64,000 bases of DNA from Metridium senile. Its lineage: Eukaryota > Cnidaria > Anthozoa > Actiniaria > Metridiidae. The notes under the pieces are model-generated. The model had not been told where the DNA came from. It searched no databases and saw only the letters and a program-made list of their open reading frames with translations. Below, in pieces: positions 11,086 to 46,200 of the stretch (position 1 is its first letter; each line of letters starts with the position of its first letter). The stretch is taken from contig OX459095.1 of assembly GCA_949775045.1 (NCBI GenBank), positions 25,173,278-25,237,277 on the forward strand, in the 5' to 3' direction. The translations under genes and the position numbers were made by a program.

Positions 11086-13351
11086 ATATATTAAAGCTAC
11101 GCGGCTGGCCGCCAAAAATGACCAAATCATTGCCGTTATAACATTAAACTATTTGTGTGTGATTTAGTATCAATGAAATACCAGGATTTATCCTGTGTCG
11201 GAAACTTCGTACATACTAAAAATATTTAGTAATATAATAGCTTGACTATAACTCTGCCAATATTCATTCTTCCGTCCTCATATTTGCTAACACTGATAAA
11301 TAAAGTATGTGCTTCATGAATTCAGTGATTGTTTACAGTTTTGTCGCTTAAAATATGGTCACGTGATAGGTGAAAGTTTATTATCCCAATTTCAGCAACC
11401 AGTTACTTATAAAGCATATTTATTAATTAGTTGTTCTGACCATTTTGACATTTTGATGACTATTAATATTTTCGTCACAAATGAACAATATTTAGTTGTG
11501 GTCTTGAGAACGGCTTGCCATAAAATTCGCGCGGGAAAAAAAACACAGCACACCCCTCCCTACTCCATAGATTTCAGTTATTAGCGCGTGTGAGGTGCTG
11601 GGTACGAGAAAGTCATTTGCCTACTAATTTATTTAACACCAAATTACGAAATTCTTCCGGCATTTGTTTAACACTTTGATGCAGATATAATAGTTTCATA
11701 AAAACTTTGACGGCCAGCTTGTGTACACGCCACCAAAATACGTCACAAAAAGCCCTCCCATATGCTTGCGTGACATCCAAAGAAATACCTGTCGCGTGAC
11801 CGACACTCCACGTTCTGATTCCGAGAATTTTCAGGAGGAGTTGACTTTTCACAAGTGAGCAGCTTGTTGAAGCGCTTACTGTTATTTTCTTTATAGCAAG
11901 ACTCAAACTTAGCTCCAAATTCATTCCATGCCCAAGTTCTTTTGGAATAGCAGAAAGGCGGCCAAGTTCTGAAAATGTCTTCGGCAAAGTAAGTCATATT
12001 TCACACACAATTGTGCATATTTGCATGCATAAATGGGGAGGCAGACAAAGCCGGTGGTAGTTCATGTGAATTGATGAGCTAAACTTTCCTTAAAAATTGC
12101 ATTTATTACTCGTGAAGACGATCAACAACAATTCTTTGACAGGTTTTCCTTGATAATTTCATTGCTCTATTTTTCCTTGACAAGTTTTTCTTGATAACTG
12201 TTTTCCTTGTTTGATGATTTCATTGCTCGTGAAGACGATCTGTACATTTTTTTGAAAATTGAAGGGCTCAGAATGAAAACCTCCTAAGTGACTTTTTTAA
12301 AGCAAATTTTCAAATTTTACTCAAATCATTTCAAATAACACCAAACAAGTACTTGTTTAAGTTTGAATATTGATGTTTGTTATCTCCTATCTCACTAAGG
12401 TGCGGGATTGCAGAAACGTTATGCAAATTAATGCAAATTAGATGAATCGCTAGTCGTTTTATTAAGAAATGTATTGGCTATGCATAATTTTTCTGCAATC
12501 CCGCACCTCACTCACAACTGATCACTCGTCCGTGAAAACTTCAATCAGCGTCAAAAATCGATTAAACATTTCATTCTTTGTCCAAAGTTTAATATATATT
12601 AGAATTATAAACATCTTCAATCAAATCAGTCTCATGAAACCGGCAATTCGCGGATCGAATTAGCACAAAAAAAAAATATTTTAAAGTTTAGTAAGTTAAT
12701 GTAAAAAAATGACTGTTTTCGCGTTATTTTGTTTGTAACAAAAATCACTTACTTTTATAACCTTGGATTTTTAATCGAAATTTTTAATTTTTAGCCTAAA
12801 AAGCCGTTTTCGCAACAAAATTGAGTCCTTGCGCTATGATTTTCACTTCACCAACTGAGCTACGGTAATTTGATTATAGCACGTGCTTTCTATAATTTAT
12901 GACTGCAAAGGACTATGGGTAACGATAGCACTGCGGTCCCTTTATAAATTTATTAAGGACATTAAAAGTCTAGGGTCACCTCGGTTTATGCCAAAATTTA
13001 GTGCTTGCTGTGTTCCTCTACCATCACAACTTCGATCAATAGCCGCGGCAGGTTCGATAATGGGATTGTTTGGGATTTTAGTATGTTAGGACACCTATGA
13101 CCAAGCTGTTAAATTTTGTCAAATATAGAATAATAGAATTTTCAATTTCCTATACAAATACGAAGTAACAAGATGAAAATCAATATAAAGAATACGTCTC
13201 ACCACAGGGATCCCGCATCTCAAAATTGAAATTTTACAAGGAATAACTGATATATCTTCATTCTGACCCCTTCAATTTTAGTAGCATATAAGTTGTCGGG
13301 ATATGTGCTACTGAAGGATCAAAGTTATCTTCTTTATTCTGAGAAGAACGT
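11086..13351. other. Gene-free stretch
   Basis: AT-rich sequence with short chance ORFs only. Overlapping minus-strand frames at 11613-11997 (84 and 124 codons) have no splice context or motif that supports them. A short hairpin element lies at 12398-12508. Confidence 0.5.
12398..12508. mobile_element. 111-bp hairpin MITE
   Basis: The left end AGGTGCGGGATTGCAGAAA is repeated in reverse complement at the right end (TTTTCTGCAATCCCGCACCT), with a shared inner ATGCA. The target duplication is ambiguous because the flanks both contain CTCACT. Confidence 0.65.
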
Positions 13352-14442
13352 TTAAGAGGCTGTCTCAGTAGTGATCGAGCAAAGCTGGAAATGGCCCAAA
13401 AATTGACCCACCTCAAAATTTGTACGATCAAAGCCTATCATTTGACTCATCTATCAGTGCTGTTGGTTTTGAGAAAAAATGATTTTTCGATTTTTTAGAC
13501 GCAAAAGTAGTAATTAGCATTTTTCAGACCAACAAACGCTCAAAAACTACAAAAACAAAGTCTTCTCTAACAAAATCTAAAAGCTTGTTTTCTAAAACTT
13601 TTCTATGGGTGATACCTCCATCCTAATGCTATTATAGGACAATAAATTTGTTTGATTTGGATTGAAATATATTAAGATATTAATTTTTAAGTTTGGTCTA
13701 TTTTTGCAAATTTTAAGTAGGTGTGAAGTAGGTGACATTCAGATGACTAAAAATCGATGTAGTTTTCATGACTCAAAGATGTCCTTGATTTCTTCTGAAA
13801 GCTCTATGTTTATGTTAACTTTTAGTGTGTTAAAATCCGCGGGCAACTATTTTCCTTTATACGAAAATCGGAGTTCATTTATAGTAATTAAAGTTTTCGC
13901 AATAATCACGCAATCGAACTGTCATCGATAAACCAGACCATAAACAGCAAAATACTATTAGTATTAAGCTAAAATGGTTTGCTGAAACTTAAAAACATTC
14001 ATTACCTTGTAAAGAGTATTTCAAAATTTGAAAAATTTGAATTTAAAAATAAAGCGAACTATTTTTGACTACGGACAATATGCTTCGAATATGCTAATTA
14101 GGTAAACATTGACAACGACAAGAAAAGCAAACTTTTTCCATTCGAATTTCTCAATTAAGCCTTTGTATTCAACGATTAGATTAAAAAGAAGCTATTTTAA
14201 ATCTTATGAAACACATCGAAGCCCTGTCGATATAAAATAAATGTTGGCAAAATTGATTAACTGTTTGACGTGTGCTATATTTCGTCTATTACATGTCTAA
14301 TTTTGATTTTCTATAGACCCCTGATCGACTGATTTACTAGCCGTTTTAGCTTTAGCGTACTTTCAGCCGTTAATGTTTGAGTTAAAGAACACCTGATTTG
14401 CTTCTTTCCTGAAATCTGCTTCAATTCTGTCCACTCTAGGAA

Positions 14443-14926
14443 GAGGGTCCCCAATAGGGGTTCTCAGATCCCGCTTTCCCGCTCGTTTTCGTTTGAATTC
14501 CCGCCATCCCGCCCGTTTTTATGTTCAAATCCCGATCCCGACATTTTTTTGAACTAATTAATTTAATTTAATTTAAATTAAAGAACTATATACAATAAAG
14601 GCAATACATACCGTTGTGTTGCCTACGTCCATGATATCTGGGACATATTTTCCTTTTATTGATCGGCGTTATTTATGATTGTTCGTAATGAAAATGAGGT
14701 AAATCAATTCACATCAGTTGGGTCACGAGGTGAAGTTAAATCCCGTATCCCGTCGCAAATCCTTGCGTTTTCCCGAATCCCGACACCTAATAAACACAAA
14801 ATCCCGCTCCCGCCAGTAATTCAGAATCCCGCATCCCGCATCCCGCTCGGATTTTAGCTCAAATCCCGAATCCCACCTTCGAAAAAAGGCAAATCCCGCA
14901 TCCCGCCAAACCTATTGGGAACCCTC
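14443..14926. mobile_element. 484-bp MITE nested in the TTAA element
   Basis: The ends are GAGGGTCCCCAATAGG and the near complement CCTATTGGGAACCCTC, flanked by TAGGAA on both sides (14437-14442 and 14927-14932). The duplicated bases can also be read as 8-9 bp (CTCTAGGAA), because the terminus overlaps them. The interior is rich in the repeated phrase AATCCCG/ATCCCGC. Confidence 0.75.
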
Positions 14927-15002
14927 TAGGAAAGAACGTGTTTGAAAAGTTGCAGTTTCATCTACCGTATTCACTGCATGATACATGCTAGCTAGCACAT
15001 AC

Positions 15003-15310
15003 CGTTCTGGGAGGATATAGAAGGGGTGTGTGGCTGGTGGTTGTAATGACATTCTTTTGGACGTGTAAGGAACTGTTCAACTGCATCAAAGCTTGATATT
15101 ACAAGGAAACTATTCAATGCATCACATGTTATATTGTGGGGGTCTTCTTCTTTTGACGAAGGACTATACTCTTTTTGAGATGACGCAATATCTTGTGAAG
15201 AGGATGGGCGGTACATCGACTCCTCAAAAGGCTGCTGTTCAATGTGCAGTTGTTTTAAACGTTGAATGATATCATCTGCAGAATCAACACTGTCATCTAT
15301 ATCGCTGTAC
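15003..15310 (-). pseudogene. Orphan exon inside the TTAA element
   Basis: On the minus strand an acceptor (GTGAAATCAG) opens a frame of 102 codons that ends at a GTATGT donor at 15002. The peptide starts YSDIDDSVDSADD, is acidic then Ser-rich, and later holds NSFLVISSFDAVEQFL. It looks like an internal exon of an element-encoded protein. A second possible fragment, on the same strand near 16040-16160 (read DRYRDEFGIYWRHC), may belong to the same gene. I cannot identify the protein. Confidence 0.35.
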
Positions 15311-17907
15311 CTGATTTCACTAACCGGTTGCTATGAGTGACTTAGTCTTACAATGCACGGCCAACAGCCATAAGGGGCGCGGTCGAATTCACATAAGTTT
15401 TATTGTGCGATTATTAAGCGAATCAATCAAACTTAAAAAATCTAAAATCAACTTTTTAGAACACAAAAAGCTTATAATCATATTGTACCCGGTTGATATT
15501 CAATGGAAATAAGTTTTATACTCATGACCATAACCTGCCCTCTATTCCTTTTTTATTCCCATTTATCTTTATGTAATTACTTTAATTAATTCATGATTTT
15601 ATGTTTGATATATACATTGTCTTGTAAAAGATCATGAATAAACTGACAAGTGTGAAATATAATTGCAATTGAAATAGAAAATAAGTATTTTGTCAATCAC
15701 CGATATGACCAAGAATGTGTTTGGGGGATAGTTGATAAATATAAAATGTGCTAGTTTTGCGCCTTTTGGCGTTGATTTTTATTGCATAGGAAATGACTAT
15801 CGATTACTTACTGTATCAGTATTTTCAGTTAGCTTTATACCAACATACGTTTTCTACACGGTCGACATTATTATTACAATTTTGATTGAAAACTTATTGT
15901 GTAGTTTATATCATGTATATCGCGTCACTTTAATTACGCGCATCAAATCATCTGATCCAACTATGTTTGAAGCCTGATATATCGCTTGTGATAAACTTTT
16001 ACTGATGAAACTATCTCCCTATGATTCTCCTAATGAATAAGCTGCAATATCGGGGGAATCTGGCAATGTCTCCAATAAATACCAAATTCATCTCGATATC
16101 TGTCACACACACTGAGTTCAGTCTCAGCTGATTCAAATATCCCTTTGAAGCAAAGCAAACGTGTGATATTCTAATAATTAATTCATTGAAATAATCAGTT
16201 GAAGTAGACACATCTGAAAATAGCTGGAGTCTTAATTGCTCTTTAAGTATGAGATCTCCTTCGCAGGAAATGCCCAGTTTGTTTATAAATGGGAAGATAT
16301 GTCGAGCTTGATTGTGCTATCGATACCGTTTCTTCATCTATTTTTCGACGATGTAAAGAGCTACCACGCTCTTTCACAAGATAAACGCCTATTCCACATT
16401 TTGCCATAAAGATCGCTTTACTAGCTACTACTGTGAACAAGCTACTGAATGTGTCGTATTGTATGTAATTCTTGTAAAACAAACAAAGAAAATAAAGATT
16501 CGAGGGTCGTGCTCGCGAAATCAGTTCTCAGTTGACTGTCTGGCGGCGAGTAAAGTAGATTTTTTTTACAACATGAACTAAACATTGCCAAGCTTTTAGC
16601 GCAATTGAAATAAGATGTAAGAGCTTAGACAGGACTATCGTAATATTGTTCGTAAAAGCAAAGTTTTCGAAATATATCTATTGCTGTACTTGTCGGGTGT
16701 TTTTACAAGGCAAATTACATAATGAAATTGACAAGGCCACACACGTCAATCAATTTTGACAACATTTATTTTATATCGACAGGGCTTCGATGTGTTTCAT
16801 AAGATTTAAAATAGCTTGTTTTTAATCTAATCGTTGAATAAAAAGTCTTAATTGAGAAATTCGAATGGAAAAAAGTTTGCTTTTCTTGTCGTTGTCAATG
16901 TTTACCTAATTAGCATATTCGAAGCATATTGTCCGTAGTCAAAAATAGTTCGCTCTATTTTTAAATTCATTCTTGTTTTTTCAATTTGAAACTCTTTACA
17001 AGGTAATGAATGTTTTTAAGCTTCAGCAAACCATTTTAGCTTAATATTGATAGTATTTTGCTGTTTACGGTCTGGTTTATCGATGACAGTTCGATTGCGT
17101 GATAATTGCGAAAACTTGAAATTACTATAAATGAACTCCAATTTTCGTATAAAGAAAAATAGCTGCCCGCGGATTTTAACACACCAAAAGTTAACATAAA
17201 CATAGAGCTTTCAGAAGAAATCAAGGACATCTTTGAGTCATGAAAACTACATCGATTTTTAGTCATCTGAATGTCACCTACTTCACACCTACTTAAAATT
17301 TGCAAAAATAGACCAAACTTAAAAATTAATATCTTAATACCCTTTAATCCAAATCAAACAAATTTATTGTCCTATAATAGCATTAGGATAGAGGTATCAC
17401 CCATATAAAATGTTTAGAAAACAAGCTTTTAGATTTTGTTAGAGAAGACTTTGTTTTTGTAGTTTTTGAGCGTTGGTTGGTCTGAAAAATGCTAATTACT
17501 ACTTTTGCGTCTAAAAAATCGAAAAATCATTTTTTCTCAAAACCAACAGCACTGATAGATGAGTCAAATGACAGGCTTTGATCATACACATTTTGAGGTG
17601 GGTCAATTTTTGGGCCATTTCCAGTTTTGCTCGATCACTACTGAGACGGCCTCTTAATACAGTGAACAGGGGCGGTAAGCCTTAATACCCAAATCAACCC
17701 CAGAAATTGGTAACCCTACCCTCCTAGAAGTTCTTTTGCATATTATCTTGAAACCAGTCGCATAGAAGAGGAAATAAATTGCTATTTCACACCAGAAACC
17801 CCCCTGTGGTTGAAGTTGCTGTGGTTCGTTGCGCAGAATCTAGCTGGCATGGCTGAAAAAAATTGCACTTGAAAACATTAATTTGTTTTTTGATTTTTAT
17901 CTTTTAG

Positions 17908-39891
<21,984 letters not shown>

Positions 39892-39944
39892 TTTTGTAAA
39901 GTCTATAATAGAGAACATTCACTAGTATCATGAAAACCATGTAG

Positions 39945-40262
39945 GTTATTGTTTAGATATTCATTGTTGATATATTTATTGTTGAGCTAGATATTTTGCT
40001 TATAGTATATGGAATCTTGAGATTCAGTTGTTATGTCAAGTTGACTACAATAGATTTATTGTTGAAATATTTATTGTTGATATATTTATTGTTGAGCTAG
40101 ATATTTTGCTTATAGTATATGGAATCTTGAGATTGAGTTGTTATGTCAAGTTGACTACAATAGATTTATTTTTGATATATTTATTGTTGTTATATTTTGC
40201 TTATTGTATATTGAATCAGTTGAGATTGAGTTGTTATGTCAAGTTTACTACAATAGATTGTT
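39945..40262 (+). repeat. ~110-bp tandem repeat downstream of the STRA6-like stop codon
   Basis: TTGTTATGTCAAGTTGACTA recurs at about 40028, 40138 and 40231. The last unit is shorter. It starts some 55 bp after the stop codon and so probably lies in the 3' untranslated region. Confidence 0.8.
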
Positions 40263-40615
40263 TTTTACCTTTAGCGACCTAAGGCGTTTTCTCTTGTCTC
40301 TTTATTTATGCGTACCTCTTAGGAGTCATTTGCGAAATCGACCACCGATCACTCCACTTGGACAAAGGGAGTACCTTACATCACACATAGCCATATAAGG
40401 TTATGTACATACCATACGACCATATATGGAAGCGTAAGGTATGGTTAAATAAATGACGAAAGCCTCTTAACTTTCCTTTTCATAATAAATCAGCTACGAT
40501 ATAACGGTACAGTCATCATCAGAAAATATCCTCCAACAAGGGATATCATCGAGCCAATCTCGAGCCCAGAGTCACGTCTGGCTTTTTGTCAGAGGTCTTA
40601 TGGCGCCCGACATTA

Positions 40616-41332
40616 GACTCTGGGGGAACGGAATTTTCTGCTCCAATTTTGGAGTTCCGGTTTGAAATGCGCATGCTTAGTTAATATTATAATGATCTGT
40701 GGGTTTGGGCATCCTGTGTTACTTAGTGCGTTAATGACATTCAAAATATTATTGACCTAGTAGCATTTTAAAAAATTTCTAAGCCAAAATATAAACATTT
40801 TCCTCACTAATGAAACATTTAAAGTTTAGTAAGGTTTTTTAACGGCCATCAGGTTTATATAATGATATAAAAACACGTCTAAATCTCCGATCGCTTTAAC
40901 CGTCGATTTATTTATAGTTTTCCAACGGTTATTAGTTTGCTTTCGTGGCCCGATTGACCTTTAGTAAATAACTGGATGCCAGAGGTCTGAGGATTGTCAA
41001 GGCTTTTTTAGAATCATCGGTTTAAAGGAGTATTTTGTGTGTATTCTAATTTACTTCGCGACTCTATAATCATCGCTTAGCGGCGATACAATATCTCTTC
41101 GCTTCGTGACTCGTATATAATCCATAAATGATAAACGACGATATTTAATATTCTATCTAGTATTAAAGAACCGTTGACGTCGTATTACATGTAATCGTAA
41201 AATTTACATTTTGAATGTAAATTTGTTTACATGATGGACCAATCAGAGCTTTTACTTCGTCTGTTTCCGGTCTGACTATTGTATTTTCAAGGGCCAATCA
41301 GCATAAGCAGAGAATTCCGGTCCCCCAGAGTC
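40616..41332. mobile_element. 717-bp MITE with TTA target duplication
   Basis: The ends GACTCTGGGGGAACGGAATT and, as complement at the right, GACTCTGGGGGACCGGAATT are flanked by TTA (40613-40615 and 41333-41335). A 3-bp TWA duplication fits the PIF/Harbinger superfamily. No ORF is supported inside. Confidence 0.8.
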
Positions 41333-41671
41333 TTACGTTACTCGGCTGGCCAAGAGGAACGAAGGCTCGGGGTTCGAGATCGTCATCGAGCAAGAAGGAC
41401 AATTTTCAGCTCGTGCTTTCCCTAAACTCGTTGGAAACTTCGAACATTTGCAATTTTCAGACCAAACAAGGCCAAGTTATGAAGAAATACAGCATTTCAG
41501 GACTCTAACAAGGTATTTTAGAACATTTCCTAGAACGCATTATCAACAAATATCCAATAACACAGGATGACATCGAGCAAGGAGCACGCGCTTTGGCCAT
41601 TTTATTTCCAGAGCTCAAAGGAAACTTCGAACAAGAACCGTCACAACAAGCAAGATCGCCAAGTATACAAG

Positions 41672-41854
41672 GAGGGGGACATGGGGGATTGCGGTGTTGA
41701 TGAGTTTTTTTTTTGTTTTTTTTGCGGTGTTACGGTGAAAAGTTTTTAAAGTGCGGTGTGCGGTGTTTGCAACAAAATGAGTTTTTTTAAGGCGGTGTTG
41801 TGCGCGGTGTTGACGTATTTTTTTGCGGTGTTGAGGACCCCCCACGTCCCCCTC
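41672..41854. mobile_element. 183-bp MITE with 6-bp target duplication
   Basis: The ends GAGGGGGACATGGGGG and CCCCCCACGTCCCCCTC are inverted. TACAAG flanks both sides (41666-41671, 41855-41860). The interior repeats GCGGTGTT with T-runs. The superfamily is not clear. Confidence 0.75.
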
Positions 41855-43239
41855 TACAAGGAACTGAAATTATTGTGCAATTTGTGACACCGATCATAGG
41901 TGGCAGAATCCCAATATGGAGCACTCATGTAAGCTTTTGCTATCAGGTCTTTTATTATTATTAATTATATTATTCGGTAATAATAACTAGCAGTAGATAA
42001 TCTGAATAGAAAAATATAAAAGAACACAAAATGATAATAAAATAATAGCTATACAAATCAGCTCTAGGCATTTACAAAACAAATACAACAACACATATAA
42101 AAACAAACTGAGGTAGACTGGGAGCTGACAATTCAACCGCTATACCCAGTCATACTCAAAACTTAAAAAATTACAACAAACTTTAAACATAATTGTTACA
42201 AAAAAAAATCTACAAAAAAGCCATCAAATATCTAATGGTTCATTCCTAACTATAAAACTATAAAAGAATGCAAAAGGTTGCATAGTCGTTGACTCACAAC
42301 GGAGCTCATCTGCCTTTTCCAAAAAGCATAAAAATAGTATGATCATACGCATCAACTATCTGTAAATTAACTATTTCAAAAACCAAAAAAAACTTCGGAT
42401 TTGTTTGTGAAAATAGTCGCGTATAGTATGGATGTGTCTATCAATTAATTATTTGTGTAATTAATTTTAACTAAACCCGGATTTGACGTTTAAATTGATG
42501 TTTATTCAAAATGCAAATTAAAGCATACTAAATATCTATTTGAGTGACTATCTTTCTTGAAGAGCTTGTTTGCACATTTTATATCGGTATGGCGAATTTG
42601 GCTTTTCAAACTATCGCATTTTAATACTCGACTTGGCGTGTAAAACTCTTTGTCGTCGATTTTGTTTGATAAGAAAACAAATAAAACAAAACGTTAGCAT
42701 TAATTGCTAATCTCCCTCGCAAAACACAGCGGTCAAACGACTACGCTTGCGTGGCAAAATTTTCACAGCGCTAAAGTTTGGATTGTTAAAGTGTTTGAAG
42801 TCGATTCCCTGAATATATAAGCTTGAAGTTTCGTGTACATAACCTTTGTTATATTTTAAAGCTACCATGAGTCTATACTTTCGTATTTTTGTTTATATTT
42901 TGATAAAAAAGCGATGAAAGTCCATCGTTTTTTATAGAGTCCGTGCGAAAATTAAGCCTGGGAACGAGGTCGGTGCTGGATCATTTTACTTGTTTTTTCG
43001 CGCATGCGTAGTCGTTTGACCGCTCCTGTGTTCCCTCGCAACCGTTTTAGTCTCGTTCCATTCCCCTATTCACCATTCTTAAGTTGCGCAAGGGATTGGG
43101 TCCACTTCTCTCCCCACAACATTCTTCTAGATGATACAAGAAAAATGTAACTAGCCAATCAGCGCGAAGCTATAACAAGCTCAAGTTGTTAGCATAGCCC
43201 ATGACAGGAAAAAATTGCGCACCAAAACCTGCCTCAGTA

Positions 43240-46200
43240 CATTCTCGTACTCAGGCTAACTCGGTCGTTCATCTCTCCCGTCATTACCTCTGGTAACAAC
43301 GGATTTGAGACCCTCTCAGCCCGATGCTGATTGGCCAGTAAAATCGCGCATGCGCGAGTTTCGACGTACATTGACCCTAGGGTTCTCGTTCGTGATTGGT
43401 GGAATTTCTACGATGCTCGGAGCTTTTTGAAATGTGTTTTCTGCGCATAAAGTAAAGTACACAAAGCTGACTCATTTTGTAACGGGCTCAGGAAGAATTC
43501 AAAATGGCGGGTAAACGGAGTAGATATGAAAACATCCAAAAAACGTTAGGAAATTGTGTTCTAACTCCACCTTGAACTGCTATAACTTATTTTATGCATA
43601 TTTAGGACTATGAGGAATGTATGAAGGTATGTTTTGGTTTTCGTGAAGCGCATTTTGAGACGATTACAGGCAGTGTTTGTTATCGATAAATTCAGTACCA
43701 GAATTGAATTGCTGTATTAAAGCTTTCTTCTCGAATTCTGTACTTCTTTCCTGCTGTTGAGGCAAGTAAAACTTTACTGACGTTGAAATTTTAATGAAGT
43801 GTATCTGATCTGTTGTTTGAAGCAAGGAATCTCAACATATGATTGAAACTAAGGTTTATAACTTATTGTAAATCATTCCCACATTTATATCATGAATATA
43901 TGATTGTAAAACATTCATATAGCCTTATCAGTAATAAAAATGATTTCAATGCATTCTGTAGTGGATATTATGAACTTTTACACTGTAATTTTAACTCTAT
44001 TATAAAGCTATTATATTTGCCTTGGCTTTTCAAAATAATCTAATTATTATTAAATGTGAGGTGTTTATAATTTCACAGGCTATAATGTACATGATGAACA
44101 ATGGGTCAATTAGTATTTTTGTATTGGTGTGTTAGATTTTAAAATGAAAAATTTAGCCAATTTACTGATATAAAATTACAATTCCAAATGCTATTATTGC
44201 AACCAGTGAACAGTCACTTCATATTTATAGTAGATACATGTAGTACTTATTTATATATTTTGTCATTGATATATTGATTTGTATTATTCTTGATATAAAC
44301 AGAGTTAACTCTATTAATTCTGATATAAAACATAACTATGCAGAAACACTATTTGTAGATATGCCAACATGTTGTGATAATAATAACAATGGCAATCAGA
44401 TAACTACACTTACAATAGTTGAAGTGGTCTTATTTCAGTTGTAATATATCATTGTAAATGTGTATACCAGTAGTTTCCTTTTTTGGTACAAATCTTTATA
44501 TATAAGTTTATATACTTTTTGTTCTATACTCAATAGAGTGCAAATAGTATATTCATGAAATACAAATTACTAAATACCAATAAATACTGCCAGAAGTTCC
44601 ATAAAATATTCAAATATCTCACAGACATACTATATATGCACTTAACTTTATATTTCACAGTCAAAATATCTTTTTAGGTAAGCATATCACATCAGAATAT
44701 ACATGAAATGGAGCTCTGCAGTATTCAAATAAAAAATAGGATGAAAGGAACGCAGTAAAAGTCTATTCAACGTCTCATTTCCATTCCTCATTTCATGTGT
44801 ATTTAACTAAACTATTATCACAAACCCATAGCATCTTTCTAATTAGCAGTACTGTTGATATATTTGCTGTGTTTAATAAAATTATTGCACTCTAGTGATG
44901 ATATCAATAAGGGTAAAATATTACATCATGTTCCATGACATCTTGTTTTTACAGTACAGTTACAATGTTGGGTTTTAATCTGAACTGAATATTTGAGTTC
45001 TTAATTGCACTGGCTTCATGCAGCCACAATAGAATGTGAAGTAATAGTTTGTATAATTTTAGTAGTACCAAACCAATAAGGAATGCGCATTTCAAAAACC
45101 AATAAGAATACCACAGGTGTTTTCCCTCTTCTTTTTACCTACTGATCAAGGTCTAAGTCTGAGAATTACAAACTTGACATTTAATTATAATCATAATAAC
45201 AATAAAGCACTTTATTTTAATAGGATAACTAGAATTACAGATGTTATTTTCATCTAGTCCCTAAATGATAATAATTAAATAGCATACATACATACATAAC
45301 TATGCTGGTACTTGGATAGGCAAAACTGATTAGATGGCAGATAATGAGATTGTTCAATTGCTTGAAATAACAATAAATATTTAGATTATATCATTGTTTT
45401 GCAAAAATAACAATTTTAATTAAAAGGACATAACTAGGTACTACTACCTGACAACAGGTTCAGTCGGGCATTCACACAAACACATAGTATAATTATATAT
45501 GAGAGGAACATAAAGAAGATTGCAAATTTCTTTTATACTACTATCACAATCAACTGTCACAGTACAAACCTCATTAACTCTTTACTTGACAATTGAACCC
45601 TATTTTATAGACCATAAATAAAAAAATAATAAATAAAATAAATAACTTTTTTAACGTCTCAATCTTCTAGCTGGACGCAGTGCGCCCTACTAATCGGGGA
45701 GACTCACTCACACTCACTACCTCTACGTTTAATATTTTGCATACAACTCGGCTCACATGTTCATTTTTGCTTAGACTTATTAATATATATATATTTTTAA
45801 TTTATAGGGGAAGTTTATCAATAGGGACGAAAGTCCTGTAGCTTCTACCTGTCACAAAATTAGTTTTAGAAATGTTATCATCAACTTCTCGTTTCATTTT
45901 ATTCATTTAGTGTACAAACATTATACCCATGAAACAAGGAGTAATAATTAGTACTAAGTAGTGCTAATTAAACAATTGAAAACAATAGAATTAGCCTAAA
46001 ATATCACTATTTAGTACTATTTATTTTTCACGCTTTTAATGTTTGTACTCTATTGTGACAAATAAATAAATAAAAAAAATAGAAAACAAAATTTAAGTTA
46101 TTGACAATTGGTCTGCATTGCAATAATTATCATGAATATTTCGATAAAATATGATTTTTATGATGCAGAAATGATATTTTGAACAGTTTTTATATCCCTA

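Larger units (their letters stand above)
13356..17653. mobile_element. 4.3-kb TTAA-flanked element with ~0.9-kb inverted arms
   Basis: The ends read GAGGCTGTCTCAGTAGTG (left) and CACTACTGAGACGGCCTC (right) and are directly flanked by TTAA (13352-13355 and 17654-17657). The inverted arms run about 13356-14272 and 16742-17653 with some 5% visible differences and one nested insertion on the inner side. TTAA duplications are made by Kolobok and piggyBac elements. The termini do not show which. The centre holds only ORF fragments (for example minus strand 15003-15310), so the copy looks non-autonomous or decayed. Confidence 0.75.
40456..41990 (+). pseudogene. Broken copy of the two-repeat small protein gene
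   Basis: The frame starts with ATGACGAAAGCCTCT but the next codon is TAA, where copy A has CAA. Further downstream it is cut by a 717-bp MITE and a 183-bp MITE, and a 1-nt change splits the second repeat (GGTATTTTAGAACATTTCC). The remaining blocks still read IEQGARALAILFPELKGNFE. Copy A has the reverse lesion, with TTG where this copy has ATG. Confidence 0.65.
40405..42670 (+). repeat. Segment duplicated from 5.4-6.7 kb (copy B), heavily interrupted
   Basis: GACCATATATGGAAGCGTAA near 40420, coding-like sequence for both repeats of the small protein (about 41380-41660) and the 3' flank (AAACCCGGATTTGACG near 42474) follow the same order as copy A. Insertions at 40616-41332, 41672-41854 and probably about 42015-42400 account for the greater length. 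Confidence 0.7.

Noticed and set aside
11613..11997. Two overlapping minus-strand frames (84 and 124 codons)
   Set aside because: They overlap in different frames, lack flanking exons and contain no motif I recognise; chance frames are likely.
12883..13089. 68-codon ORF as a gene
   Set aside because: Short, without good start context, homologous motif or splice neighbours.
14992..16482. Complete transposase gene in the centre of the 13.4-17.7 kb element
   Set aside because: Only isolated exon-like fragments are open; no chain of exons in phase could be built.
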